64,000 nucleotides of DNA from Larix kaempferi (lineage: Eukaryota; Streptophyta; Pinopsida; Pinales; Pinaceae). This document shows positions 11,207 to 22,687 of this stretch, piece after piece. How positions within the stretch are numbered: the stretch's first letter is position 1; the number at the start of each line of letters is the position of its first letter. The position numbers were made by a program, and so were the translations under genes. The stretch lies in NCBI GenBank assembly GCA_027924585.1, contig BSBM01000190.1:434001-498000 (forward strand), in the 5' to 3' direction. The notes beneath the pieces were generated by a model that saw only the letters and a program-made list of their open reading frames with translations, was not told the DNA's origin and ran no database searches.

Positions 11207-11654
11207 GTTTGACAGTGATGACCTAGTTTAAGGCATTTCACTATTTTGTTCTGGAATATATACTGAGGAAAGGACTGCATTATTTGGTTTGGAACTAGTT
11301 GAGGACAATTCCTTGAAACTCGAAAGAAAGAACCATGTTGTTGGTGTGAAATTGGGTGAGTTTCAAGCTATGAGAGACATCATGGTGGGGAATTACTCTG
11401 TGCACCTGTATATTTCCTTTTTATATCAACCTTGAGCATCCTACTAGTGGATTCATAGTATCAGCTCGGGGGTGGTACCTTGTTGAGATATTTATGATCA
11501 AGGTGGCCTATGGTTGGGTGGAGCATGCCTCGCACATAGCCAGTTACTTGAGTTATTATTATAAGGATAAGTATTGCTGCTTTGTATCAATTTTTTTATT
11601 ATTTTGTATGCATGTGAATGAATTGTAATGAATAAATGAATGATTATGTATGGC
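11207..11654 (+). repeat. E-family LTR fragment, right part (foldback locus 1, short forward arm)
   Basis: It continues the LTR interrupted at 668 and matches 27543-27965 in the forward direction. It stops short: the equivalent of about 27970-28610 is missing, and the sequence jumps to the same ~90-base spacer (GTACCTCATTACGACACTAT) found at locus 2. Confidence 0.7.
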
Positions 11655-13300
11655 TCTATAATGTACCTCATTACGACACTATAACACACCCAATTGTTTC
11701 CACATGCTAGGGAGTCCTTCGAGTGATAGCACATACTCGTGCTCTTAAATATTATATAAATATGGAAGGAATTTTCCATCCCTCCACTTGAAATGAGTCA
11801 AATTCATTAATGAAAAATAGGCTAAGACATGAAAATTAAACTGATAAACAAATCATATAGACACATACCCTCAATCTGGCATCTCTAACTCAAACCATTT
11901 ATAAATGTATTAAGCAAACAACCATTTAGCTTAAAGGTTTAGCATTAAAAATTATGGCTTACAGACCCAAGTTTAGCTTCCACAGACATCCTAGATAAGT
12001 ATTCTAATAATAGAAAAACATCCAGGATTATTTGCAAGGGAAAGGGAATAAAAATTCAACATTACTTCAAAAACAATTTACTGGCTAAATGAATGTTCTA
12101 GACAAGAACATTTCATAGCACTACGACAATTTTGGAAAACAAATCCACTATAAGGGGTTGATGACTTTCCACGGAGAAATTCATATACAAGGCATGACTC
12201 CAATAGATATTATTCATCTACGGTGAATTACTATTACCATTGGCAACATCACCCAATATGATAATATTCATATTGCATTCAAAACAATTATTCATACATA
12301 AAGATGTTAATGAAAATATATACATAATTATTCAAAGTACCACTTCATATTCGATATAAGAACAATTCAAATCCTTACAGAATCATTCATTCATTACAAT
12401 TCATTCACATGCTTACAAAATAATAGCAAATCTGATATAGATCATCAGTACTTATATGTATAACAATAACTCGATCAACTACCTGAGTGTGAGGCACGCT
12501 CCACCCAACTGTAGGCCACCTTGCTCATAAATCTATTAGCAAGTTACCACCCCCGAGATGAGACTATGAATCCACCAGTAGGATTCTCAAGGTTGATAGA
12601 AAAGGGAAATTGATAGGTGCACAGAGTAATTCCCCGCCAGGATGTCTTTCATAGCTTGGCACTCACCCAATTTCACACTAACAATGTTGTTCTTTCTTTC
12701 TAGTTTCAAGGAATTGTCTTCAACCAATCTCAAACCAAACAATGTAGTCCCGTCCTTAGTATGTATTCCATATAACAAAATAGTGAAATGCCTTACACTA
12801 GGTTATCATTGTCAAACAATGCCCAAAATTACCTCCTAAGAAGGATCACACATTGTTCAACATTTCACCAGTAACTCAATTATGGTTTAGATAGGGTAGT
12901 CCCTTCCTTGGTATTTACTCTAGAAACAAAATAGTGGGATACCTTACACTAGGAAACCATTGTCAACCAATGCACTAGAATTATATCCGTGGAAGGTTCA
13001 TACACAATTCATAAATTCACTGACACCAAAGCATGGGTTCATCATGACAGTTAACTCCTGAAAATTCTACAAGTTCAAATCACAACTTGGAACATGCACC
13101 CCACCAGGGAAGTATGTTTACTGACAAAATGATAAACCATGGAATTCTCCTACATCTATCTAAGGGAGAGAGTCAGAGTGTTTATATGTCTCTGTGTGAG
13201 AGTTTGTATGTCCCTGTGTGAGAGTTTGTATCTCAATTCTTCCTTCATGCATGGCTTTAGATGCACGGAAATCATCACCCACGTGACATTTTTCCAAAGA
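11655..13300 (-). repeat. Foldback locus 1: spacer and reverse arm of E-family LTR
   Basis: After a spacer (about 11655-11745, with CACTATAACACACCCAATTG) the sequence is the reverse complement of the LTR seen forward at about 27060-28610. Landmarks in reverse order include the end near 12360, GGCACGCTCCACCCAAC at 12492, TCACTAACAATG near 12683 and the GAGAGTTTGTATG words near 13200. With 11207-11654 it forms a large inverted repeat. No gene is seen. Confidence 0.65.
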
Positions 13301-14123
13301 CTCACATTTGGGTGAAGTTGGTCATGCAGCCAAAAGTAACATGCAAGAATAAATCAAGGTTGCAGGCTAATCGTCACATGAAATCCTCATTCCAATGGCA
13401 TAACTTCCTCAACAAACTTCCTTAATGGGACATTAATGATTGGCCTCAATGGTCAAAAAGTAGTTGGGTTGTCCTAGACACATGGCTCTCAATGAATGGC
13501 TTGGTTCTTCCCCCATTCACCTTGTGGAATCATTCCCCATATCATTTTATGTTTCCTTTCTGTGTCATAGCTATCCTTATTAAAGTGACTTGACTACATG
13601 TCTAGTGTTCCATGGTGGGGCTTTAGCCTTGAGCTACTCACCGTGGTCTATCATGTTTACATGCATTGACACATTACATCACCTTTCATGCCTTAAGGAA
13701 AAGGTGAGAAAGGGGGAAATTACAATACTATGCCACTTTTAAACAACATTTTCCTCAACTCTCATAATACAATACAATGCATGGCCTTCCTCAAGGTAAG
13801 TTCACTTTACAAAAAAAGAGTGGCCTTCCTCAAGGAAATTACACTCTCAGTACAAAAATTGGCCTTCATCAAGGATTTTACATTTTCTAGGTTCTCTTCC
13901 AGGAAACAATGCAATCCTAGCATTATTTTCCAACTTCAAGAGACTAATGTCTCCAGCTTTCAATAGCATGCACAAATTGTTTTATTCATTCCATATTGGA
14001 TCTGATGACTTTATTTGAGGAAAAATGCACATGATTTCTCTCACTGTTTTCACTTTTCCATTCCAATCCCTTGGTAGTCGTTATTTACAACAATAACCAA
14101 TTGCACTTCATGCATATTATAGT
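13301..14123 (-). repeat. Unclassified repeat R, copy 1, first part (interrupted by B)
   Basis: Reverse complement of about 41260-42010: for example TGGCCTTCCTCAAGG at 13780 mirrors CCTTGATGAAGG/GAGGAAGGCC words at 41500-41595, and GGGGGAAATTACAATAC near 13715 mirrors GTATTGTAATTTCCCCC at 41640. Three GGCCTTC(C/A)TCAAGG words recur at 13780, 13822 and 13861. It breaks at 14123 by insertion of B and resumes at 23346. No gene is recognised. Confidence 0.7.
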
Positions 14124-14777
14124 TGTTGGCATGGGATAGATCCGCAGGAAGTGCGGAAGCCGACAGACACAAAATCCAAATCCCGTGAAAGAAGGAATTA
14201 CCACGAAGTCTAAGGAAGCGCGAGAATAGTTTAGAATATTTAATTGCTAAGTCGGCCAAAATGGGCCATTTTGTAATAGGATAGAAGCATACAAATAGAA
14301 GCATATTGTAAGCCTAAGGGCATCGGAGTTTAAGAGATTAATGTGATCTTTTGAGTTTGGCTGTAACTGCTGTATCATGTTTTGACTATTTCTGAGACGG
14401 GTTTTTCCGCAGATGTTAATGACTGAAGATGTTCGGCTGTGAATTCTGGTGTTATGCTATGATGTGATAATGGGTTATTTAAATGCTATCTATTGGTTTA
14501 TGTGAATACATGTTGTTGGTTAATGCTAATATGTTTTGATGTGAATAGTTGATTAGTAGACTATGGTGAACATAGTAATCTTTGGTTAATGCACATGTAT
14601 CTTCTTCGTAACTGTGGAAGCTTGGTTCTTGTAGCACCCTTATCCGCCTCGGGTGAGACCTCACCTTCTTTGCAGGTGTTGCTGGGAAGGGTAACTCCTT
14701 TCTGGGCCAGTGAATTAAGGGGTTGTTGGTGTTGTTGATGACAAAGTGAACCTCTGTCGAAAGACCTTGTGTCAACA
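14124..14777 (+). repeat. Element B 5' LTR
   Basis: 654 bp, aligned over its full length with 22688-23340. Its last 150 bases resemble the LTR end of C (GGTGTTGCTGGG, GAACCYCTGTCGA), showing the two are related families. Confidence 0.93.
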
Positions 14778-14779
14778 AA

Positions 14780-14798
14780 TGGTTCTGTTGCCGAGACC
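14780..14798 (+). other. Element B primer-binding site
   Basis: TGGTTCTGTTGCCGAGACC, two bases after the LTR. It resembles the aspartate-tRNA type site (TGGCGCCGTTGCCGGGG), which is known from Athila-like elements. C has a matching GGTTCCGTTGTCGGGAC. Confidence 0.6.
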
Positions 14799-14818
14799 TT
14801 GAGAAGAAAGAAGAGGAT

Positions 14819-15350
14819 ATGCTGTGGCATCCGACGAAGCCAAAGATCCAAGAGTGGCTTAGTCAGAAAGTAGAAGAGTTTGCAAAAGAAGAAAGGAGGA
14901 ACCCGATAGAGACAGTAGAAAGTTGGTTACAAAAGCACATATACTCAGATATCCATGAGATATTCTTCACCGAATTTCCAATAATAGTACAGGAGTGGCT
15001 TGCGTAGTTGACATTCAGAGGACATACCAACCAGAGTATCGGATCCGATCAGTGGACTCTAGAACTAATTCGACAATTGAAGAAAGTCAATAATACAGTA
15101 TCAAGGGCTGTTGATTTCTAGATCGATAGTATCCTAGAGAGGTACATCACTGAGTTCGCAGTAGATACCAACAGTTCTTACAGCGACACGGAGAGACAAT
15201 TTTTCAGGGGACCAAGGGGTAGGTTCGTCCTGTCGCTGAACCTGTGGATTAAGATGCTGGTGTGTGAAAAGGGCATGATCAAAATGACCTCCGATGAGTA
15301 GATAGATCAGTGTGCAGGGGTTGTAGGTATCGCATGGTTACAGATCCGCT
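14819..15350 (+). pseudogene. Element B Gag N-terminal region
   Basis: Starts at an ATG at 14819 (MLWHPTKPKIQEWLSQK) that is also present in C at 43277. Further conserved pieces follow in the same order: FFTEFP, a stop, ITEFAVDT, RQFFRGPRGR and LVCEKGMIKM. The stretch is broken by a TAG at 15007 and others. It lies upstream of the usual Gag domain and I do not know a named family for it. Its conservation in C at the protein level shows it was translated in the ancestor, probably as the matrix-like start of Gag. Confidence 0.6.
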
Positions 15351-15728
15351 AGGAAAGATGCAGGGCAGATGGACATGAGAGACGATGAATTTCTAAGGGA
15401 AGTTGAGGAAGATTGTGTCACCTTGAGAAGTGGAACGATATTCCAGCGTCCTGAAAAAGAGGAGGAGGACTGAGGAAGAGTCCCTTGAGAGGATCGGAAG
15501 GGAATACTACACAACAGGGCCATAGAGGACAGATCTCCCTTATTACGAGGAGGAAGGCGGTGACCAGGCTACCTTATAAGAAGGATGGATCGTAAGCTAC
15601 CACATACCTTCGACCCGGCATGCCACCTATCAATTTAAAGGAAACACCACAAATAATTCACAAAGTTGTCCCACGTGTACGGAAAAAGTAGTGCATTAGT
15701 AAGTAACAATAGTAGGAACGCTGCGATG

Positions 15729-16300
15729 GCAGATGATACGAAGATGCCGAGTTTTGTAGGAAATGGGATGGAGAATCCCGAACATTTTTGGTTTTAATGC
15801 GAAGTAGCGTGGATCGTGAATCAGGTCCAAAATGAAGACATCAAAAAGGGGCAGTTGGCGACGACCTTTCAGGGCCGTGCGCTGGACTGGTTCATAAAAT
15901 ATACTAAGGTTCCAAGAAAAACAATGGCAGAAATTAAAGCAACGATTATTCAAGAATTTAAAAAACCCAAGTCAGAAGCACAGTACATTACTGAGCTCAA
16001 AGAGATTAGGAAATACCTGAATGAGCCAATATGGGAGTTTGATCAGAGATACAAGACACTGATAGCGAAAGTCAGTTTTCCAATAAATGATCTGTAGCAT
16101 AAAGAGTGGTTTATCGTCGGGTTGGTACCACATATTAGAGGACCATTGATGCAGCAGAAGGTTGCGGATCAAGCCGAAGCATTAGAAATCGTGATGAAGC
16201 TAGAGGCTTCACCGATCGGAGAGACTGGGGTTGGAATGGATAAGATTCAAGCACAACTGGCTATGTTGATTCTCCAATTGGAGGACATGAAGCAAGGGAA
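15729..16300 (+). pseudogene. Element B Gag (capsid-type domain 1)
   Basis: A Retrotrans_gag-type region beginning near the ATG at 15726-15729 (FVGNGMENPEHFW). It continues QLATTFQGRALDWFIKYTK, EFKKPKSEAQYITELKEI, WEFDQRYKTL, EWFIVGLVPHIRGPLMQQK and EALEIVMKLEASPIGET, then a Gln-rich helix. A TAG at 16096 and a TAA near 15797 break it. The corresponding C segment (44022-44780) has the same motifs. The role would be capsid assembly in cytoplasmic particles. Confidence 0.85.
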
Positions 16301-17090
16301 AAATAACTGCGCAGATGTATGGTGCACCAGATGCAGGACGGAAGGCCACATAAGGATAATTGTTCAGCGTTTCAGCAGTATTTGAATTCATGGGCGCCAA
16401 ACCCCCTTCTCTAGGAAGGCCTACCATGGTGTCCCATTTTCTAGGCTAGGGGGCATCGACCAGAGAACTGCATATACTTATAGAAGATAGTGTCGAAAAT
16501 AGTGAGTCTATATTGTAAATTTTGTTGATCAGTGGGGCATGACGAAAAGGATTGCAGAGCACACAATTTGTTGCAAGAACAGAACATGGACGCATACCGG
16601 GTAAAGGGAGAAGAGTAACAACTGGGACTGCAGCAGCCGCAGTATGCCCAACAACAACCACAGTTTATGCAGACATCGCAGTTTGACCAAGGACAGTATG
16701 GCAAACTACAGTATGGCACACCGCAATATCCGCAACCACAGTACCAGCAGCCGCTGTATCAACAATACCCACAACTGCAGTATTAGCAGCCACAGTACCA
16801 GCAGGCATAGTATAGACCTCCACGCAGAGGATTTGGTGGAGGATTCCAGGGAGGACATGGTGTTGCACTGGAAGAGGAGGGACCACTGGACGGGGTCGAG
16901 GACCTCCTACATGTTACAATTGTGGGCAATAAGGACATTTCGCAAGGGATTTCCCCAACCTAGCCTCACAATGCACATACAGCAGTGGAGTGGACCATAG
17001 CATCGAATATTTCCCACATCTCATCGCTAGATGGAAGATGAAGAACCTACCATCTCTGCCTAACCAAAACCAGAATCAGAACTAGAACCA
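16301..17090 (+). pseudogene. Element B nucleocapsid tail: zinc knuckles, Tyr/Gln-rich linker, RGG box
   Basis: Several CCHC-like knuckles are visible despite frameshifts: CTRCRTEGH (from 16318), a WC...GHRPENC remnant, CKFC.SVGHDEKDC near 16517-16560, and CYNCGQ.GHFARDF near 16912. Between the third and the last is a linker of PQY/PQF/QQY repeats (about 16615-16810) followed by an RRGFGGGFQGGHG RGG-like box (about 16815-16900). The same order occurs in C. Knuckles bind RNA. A Tyr/Gln-rich stretch next to RGG resembles low-complexity RNA-binding proteins, which is an inference from composition. Confidence 0.7.
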
Positions 17091-17176
17091 ACCGGCAGTA
17101 CAGAAGATATTGACGGGAGCTAGAAAGTAATCTGCAACAGTGGGAATAGTGACACAAGGAAAAGCAACAATAGGAG

Positions 17177-18109
17177 TTGACCAGCCGCACCATACCATTC
17201 GACCAGCAAAACATATCACCTTTAATGTGGAGGATGCAAAGGATGTCTTCTCAAAGGCACAACAAGGAATGTTGGGGGCGACAAAGGAATGCATCTCCTC
17301 AAGCGGAGATTTACAATATGCCACTGACGTTCGATCGAACGAAATCACGGCGGAAGGCCACTATCGTAAGAGCATTCATCGGGAGTTGTTTAGAATTAGA
17401 AAAAGATGAGGAGGCATTGGAGGAGATATCCAGGCTATTGCATCGACAAGAGGGCGGATGTCAGGAACCCAGGGTTAATCACATACATAAGAAAAGGAAG
17501 ACAGGTAGAGAAATGAGGATGTCGGCACAAATTGGAGCGTTCGATGTCGACTCCATCATTTTGGATTCAGGTTCATATGTGAACATTCTGAAAAAACAAA
17601 CATGGGAAACAATGGAAAAACCACAAATGACCTAGTCACCAGTACAATTGCGATTGGAAAACTAGAGCAAGGTCACCCCTCTTGTCCGAGTGTGTCAACT
17701 TCCTGTCGAAATCGAAGGACTGCGAACATATACCGGTTTTGATGTTATAGAGATAGTAGATAACACATGTCCATATCCAACACTATTGGAAATCGACTGG
17801 GCGATGAAAAATCAGGCAATCATCAATTTCAAGAAGCGGATCATGGCATTTGAAGATCGGGAAATAAGGGTTGTCGCACCACTAGACCCTGCAGAAGGAC
17901 AACGATACATAGAGCCCACCAAAGATGAAGATATGGAAGGATGGGATATCCTATATAATATTTCTGAAGATTACATCAATCCAACTGATGAAGGGGAGTT
18001 GGAATGGCGCAGCTCTACCTCAGCATCTTCGGACTCAGACGAGGCACTGGAAAATTGGCAAAACCAACTTCACGAAGTATCGTTTCGCAAATGTGCAAGG
18101 ATTACATAG
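17177..18109 (+). pseudogene. Element B aspartic protease
   Basis: One frame from 17177 to 18109 with a TAG at 17633-17635. The protease core is AFDVDSIILDSGSYVNIL (active-site triad DSG, near 17540-17590). It is followed by VEIEGLRTYTGFDVIEIV, LLEIDWAMKN (the flap-to-tail LLGxDW-like motif) and VVAPLDPAEGQ. It cleaves the Gag-Pol polyprotein. The same block is in C at 45855-46484, where the triad reads DLG. The long Arg/Gln-rich upstream part (17177-17510) is a linker from the nucleocapsid. Confidence 0.8.
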
Positions 18110-18112
18110 TCA

Positions 18113-18955
18113 GTGCATTGGGTGGCTACTGAGGAGTGTGCATTACCAACGTATGAAGGGTTACCAAATTTTAGCACCTTCTTAACAGAATTCGAAGGAA
18201 AGGTAGTGGAACCAAAAAGACTCTTGGCCTTGGAGGAAGCCTTGAAGGCTACTCCTTCCCGTTGGTGGGCACCACATAAATCAAGGATATCAAACTGGCC
18301 ACTATGCCGACGCCTCCGGGAAGTACATTTCAGCGACACCGCAGCATGGAATGGAAAAAGATACAATGGCCAGGGTAACCCAAACTAACATGTGAAGGCT
18401 TGTCAGCACTAATGGGCAGTGCGACTAGAACAGGAGTGGGTGCATGCCTTCGTGCTTACGTTGGATGAAGTACCGCGGAGTTGGTATGTTGCAATGGAGC
18501 TGCGACTCAGTACACTTTCTTGGGATCAGTTAACAATTGGCTTTAGCCAAACATTATCCTTCTCAAATGAAAATCCCTTCATCCATAATGCACTTCAAGA
18601 AATCAAGAAGAAGATTTTTGAGGTGGAACCAACAGTGCATTTATCAGAACTTCGATGGACCATGACACTCGAAATGATGATGGACTACTACAACGTCTCA
18701 AGAGAACCGAATGATGATGAAGATGACCCAAGAGTCACATATGTGCAGGAGTCCGAAGGCAGTCACAACGTGAAGGCACCTAAGCTTCCATCTGACAAGT
18801 CCAACCAACCGTTGAAAATTATGAAGGTAAACATCGGGTCGGAAGAAAACCCAAAATTTGCAAGCATTGGAGATTATTGGGATGAATCAGCTATCATGAA
18901 TATGACAGATCTGCTGCATGAGTTTCAGGACTTGTTCCCAATGAAATTGTCATAA
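18113..18955 (+). pseudogene. Element B second Gag-like domain between protease and RT
   Basis: In the same frame as the protease, after one TAG at 18107-18109. It starts ALPTYEGLPNFSTFLTEFEG and has LLALEEALKATPSRWW. After a disturbed stretch near 18390-18418 it continues EWVHAFVLTLDEVPRSWY, LSWDQLTIGFSQTLSF and HNALQEIKKKIFE. The LxLDxVPxSWYxxxELRxxTLSWDxLxxxF pattern is the Retrotrans_gag signature, and C adds the canonical KYDGRTNPSDHV lead-in. The tail ends MTDLLHEFQDLFPMKLS, which joins RT. So this is an extra capsid-like module, not the usual RT linker. See findings. Confidence 0.7.
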
Positions 18956-18989
18956 ATGAAGGGAATCTCCGGGGACCTTGGTGAAATGA

Positions 18990-19855
18990 AGATTCCCCTA
19001 AAACCTGGTACAAAGCTAGTTAAACAAAGACCATATCGCTTAAACCCGCGACACAAAGGAACAAGTACAGGATGAAATTGAGAGAATGCTAGAAGCTGGC
19101 ATCATTGAACAAGTCGAAGAGCCGGAATGAATTAGTCTGATGGTCGTCCAAGATAAGAAAACCAGTGAAGTAAGAATTTGTGTCGACCTACAAAAGTTGA
19201 ACGATGCCTGTTTACCCAACCCATTCCCGACACCATTCATAGATGAAGTACTCAAAGGAGTTGGCGGTCAGGAAATTTATTCGTTTACGGATTGGTTTCA
19301 AGCTACCACCAAATTAGGATTGAGAAGGAGGATAGGCATAAGACCACATTTGTCATAGAATGAAGGTGTTATCAATATACAGTGATGCCATTCGGCCTGA
19401 AGAATGCCCCCGCAATATTCTCACGATTGGTAGTTGCAGCATTCAAAGACTATATCCATAAATTTCTCGCGGTATACATGGACGATTGGACAGTAAATGG
19501 GCTAGTCAAGAACCACATTACGAACCTCACACTGATGTTAGAATGATGTCGTCATCACCATATATCTCTTAACTTGAAGAAATGCATTTTTTGTGCCCCA
19601 TTCGGGATGCTGCTGGGACACATTGTTTGCAAGGAGGGCCTGTTAGTTGATCCAGCAAATATTTCCATCATTGTTGACCTTCCACCACCAACAATAGTTA
19701 AGCAACTTAGGGAAATGTTGGGCCACACAGGCTATTACCGCAAGTTCATCAAAGGATACACCGCAATCACAACACCCACGGAGAAACTACTAAAGAAGGA
19801 TGCCAAGTTCAAATGGAACGGAGAATGCCAGAAGAGCTTAGGCATTTTGTAGACA
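18990..19855 (+). pseudogene. Element B reverse transcriptase
   Basis: Ty3-type RT in pieces: KQRPYRLNPRH (19021), VRICVDLQKLNDACLPNPFP (19170), a damaged SFTDW.Q region at 19280 (homologues: SFxDGFSGYxQ), MPFGLKNAPAIFSRLVV at 19385-19430, and the catalytic VYMDDWTVNG near 19470-19500. Then come LNLKKCIFCAPFG, LLGHIVCKEGLLVDP and LGHTGYYRKFIKGY. Two frameshifts and several stops inactivate it. The W after YMDD, in place of the usual I/L, also marks the related C (where the motif is damaged to YIWMIGPF by a frame change). Confidence 0.85.
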
Positions 19856-20335
19856 AAGATGGTGGAAGCACCCATCCTTTCCTTCCCAGATTGGAAGAAA
19901 TAGTTTCATGTCCATGTTGATGCATCGTCCATCGCACTGGGTGTTATCTTGGCCCAACCAGGTGAAGGTGACATCTACCATCCAATAGATTTCGCAAGTA
20001 GGAAGTTGTCAACAACAAAAAAGAACTATACAACCACTGAACGAGAAGGACTAGTGATGGTCTACTCCCTATAGAAGTTTTGATATTATCTTTTAGGGGG
20101 CCACTTCAAAATGTTCACCGACCATTCAGCGCTAAAGTATTTGGTGAACAAGCCTGTGTTGGGGGGGGAATTTGCCGATGGCTACTGCTCTTTTAGGAAT
20201 TTGATTTTGAGATCATCATGAAGCCAGGATGGTTGAATGCAGGACTAGACCACCTGTCAAGGATCGAGTCAGAGGAGGAACCACAAAGCATCTATGAAGG
20301 CTACCAAACGCTCAGCTATTAAGAGTTGAAATGAT
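19856..20335 (+). pseudogene. Element B RNase H
   Basis: Follows RT: FHVHVDASSIALGVILAQPG, TTTEREGLVMVYSL, HFKMFTDHSALKYLVNKP and GLDHLSRIES. The four acidic positions (D, E, D, D) are all present, so the domain was catalytic before stops entered. A G-run at 20161-20169 marks a frameshift. It degrades RNA of the RNA-DNA hybrid during reverse transcription. Confidence 0.8.
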
Positions 20336-20499
20336 CGACGACTACTATTAACCAATTATTTAGTTCCTAGCAACAGGAAAGGCACCAGATGAATTCACCA
20401 CCAATCAGAAGAAACAGTTAGTTTCCAAGGCTGTGGACTTCCAACTAATCGCAGGACAGTTGTACAAGATGGGCCCCAATTAGATATTACGCCGCTATG

Positions 20500-21608
20500 T
20501 TCTCCCACACGAGCAGGAATAGATTTTAGCCAAGGCACATGATGGCATTGCCGGAGGACATTATGGAGGTCGGGCCACTGCGAAAAAGATCCTGACAGTC
20601 GAGTTATGGTGGCCAACCATGCATAGTAATGCCACTGACTATGCCAAAACCTGCGACGTCTGTCAACGCACAAGGAACCCGTCGAGACGGGATGAGATGC
20701 CATTAGTACCCCAGGTTACGCGGCAAGCATTCGACAAATGGGCGGTAGATTTTTTAGGGCCCATTAACCCTCTAGGAAAACGCACCGGATCACGCTACAT
20801 CATAACTGCAATAGAATATTTGACACGTTGGGTGGAGGCTGCGCCAGTCAAGGATTGTACCACATCAATGGCTGCCAGATTCCTCTTCGACAATGTGGTC
20901 GCCCAATTTGGATGTCCAAATATTTTACTAAGCGATCAAGGGGCACACTTTGTGAACAAGACAATCGTAGCACTAACGGAGGAGTTTCAGGTTCAGCATA
21001 AGAAGAGTACTCCCTACCACCCTCAAGCAAACGGGACAGTAGAAGCATTCAACAAAATCCTGGAACACGCACTCACAAAGATATGCAACACAAATTGAAA
21101 TGATTGGGACCTTAAAATTCTAGTGATCCTCTGGGCCTATCGAACCACATGCAAGCAATTAACTGGCCAAACTCCATTTAAACTAGTCTACGATAAAGAA
21201 GCAGTTTTTCCGATGGAATACATCATTCCAAGTTTGCATATTGCAGTCGCCACAGACATGAGAAATGACAGTGGGTTGGAAGAACGACTAGCACGATTAG
21301 TACACTTAGAAGAAGAGCGGTTCATCACAGGATTCCACCAATAGGTTGAAAAGGATCACCATAAAGCATGGCATGAACGTCACATTAAGCAGAGATACTT
21401 TCAGAAAGGCGACACGGTGTTGCTATATGACATCAAGTTCGCAAAAAATCAGGGTAAATTACAAATGCACTCGTTAGGACCCTATATCATCAATTTTGTC
21501 ACTAACGGTGGTGCAGTGCAACTACAGACCTTAGATAGGGTACTGTTGCCTTGCATGGTGAACAGAAATAGGCTAAATCTCTATCATTGTGATCCGACAC
21601 AGCAGTAA
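20500..21608 (+). pseudogene. Element B integrase
   Basis: The zinc-binding head [18 protein letters not shown] ... CDVCQR (20550-20670) precedes the catalytic core with all three acidic residues: [10 protein letters not shown] (D), [11 protein letters not shown] (D) and [13 protein letters not shown] (E, near 21040). Then come [19 protein letters not shown] and the C-terminal YFQKGDTVLLYD and LNLYH. The core is one frame (20619-21098), with a TGA at 21096-21098 and a TAG at 21342. There is no chromodomain. It inserts cDNA with a 5-bp target duplication, as seen around B. Confidence 0.88.
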
Positions 21609-22687
21609 AAAAAAAGAAAAAAGAGAGGTATCGCATAAGAAGGATGCACACAAGGAAAAGTGAGATCGCCACTACTGCAACGGTGGGCGGATTACCACCC
21701 TGTCAAATCAACACCAACTAACCAGCAGACAGAATGGGTAGAGATGATAGATCTGTTGGACATAAATGATGATTGAATGATCGGAAATAGTGATGGCACC
21801 AAGCACGTATGAATACACGGCAGCAGCATGGCCGTTAGCACCATGAATGACACATCGCACGAAGATGACTCGACGAACCGATGGAAACAGTACGGTCACC
21901 CACCACGCATGTAGGATGCTTGGTAACCACACGCAGGAGAAATGATGACCGAATCAGTACATGAGGCGAGCAGATTCGTAGAGGAATTTTTGGGTAGACA
22001 CCCTGAATAATGAGAATGCATATATATAGGCATCAGGGGTTCAGACAAGCACCAATGCATTTAACAAACGCAAGAAATCCATGTTGCCAGTTAGTGAGGT
22101 TATTGCATAAGTTAGGAATTCCAAGGAGGCTATGGAAATGATTCACTTCATTTCGTGCGGTAGCACCCTAGGGGAGCTGCGGGCCTGAACGACGAGTGTC
22201 CATGAGCACCTTGAAAAGAAAGAAGCCAGGACAATTGGGTGTCACAATGATAAATTTTCACCCGAGATGTCTAAGTATGTGGTGGTAGTTCGAAGCTTCA
22301 CAGATCCAGTGAACACCAGAAGAACAGGGGGGTCAGCCACCTGACCCTGGGAGGAGAAAATCCAAGGCGCGAAACAGATGTGTGGAGAAATCGGCCTGTT
22401 GTCCACCTTAAAGACGCCAATAACCTTCGGTTCCGACAAGAACAACAGAATAAAAAACCAGTAAAATCCGGAGAGGTAGATGATCAAGGTTCCACGAGAC
22501 CGGAGGATGTATGTAAGAAGTACATGATAGGTAACCAATGACCGATGGATGGAGATAGGAAAAACACAATAGCGAGTTCCAGACAACAAGCACAGTTTCA
22601 GAGACCAAGCACAATACAAGGTGGGCGCAAAAAAACAGAGTCCGGCTGAGGTGGATCGGGACGAGACACAAGTTTGTGTTGGGGTCC
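21609..22687 (+). other. Element B 3' non-coding region
   Basis: About 1.1 kb between integrase and 3' LTR without sense coding features. It starts with an A-run (21608-21630). The polypurine tract is poor; the best candidate is GTTTGTGTTGGGGTCC just before 22688. A 208-codon antisense frame (22868 to 22242) runs from the LTR into this region but resembles nothing I know. Confidence 0.6.

Noticed and set aside
13730-13966. 78-codon plus-strand frame in repeat R
   Set aside because: It is made of repeated TGGCCTTCCTCAAGG words and is not open in the inverted copy at 41440-41640.
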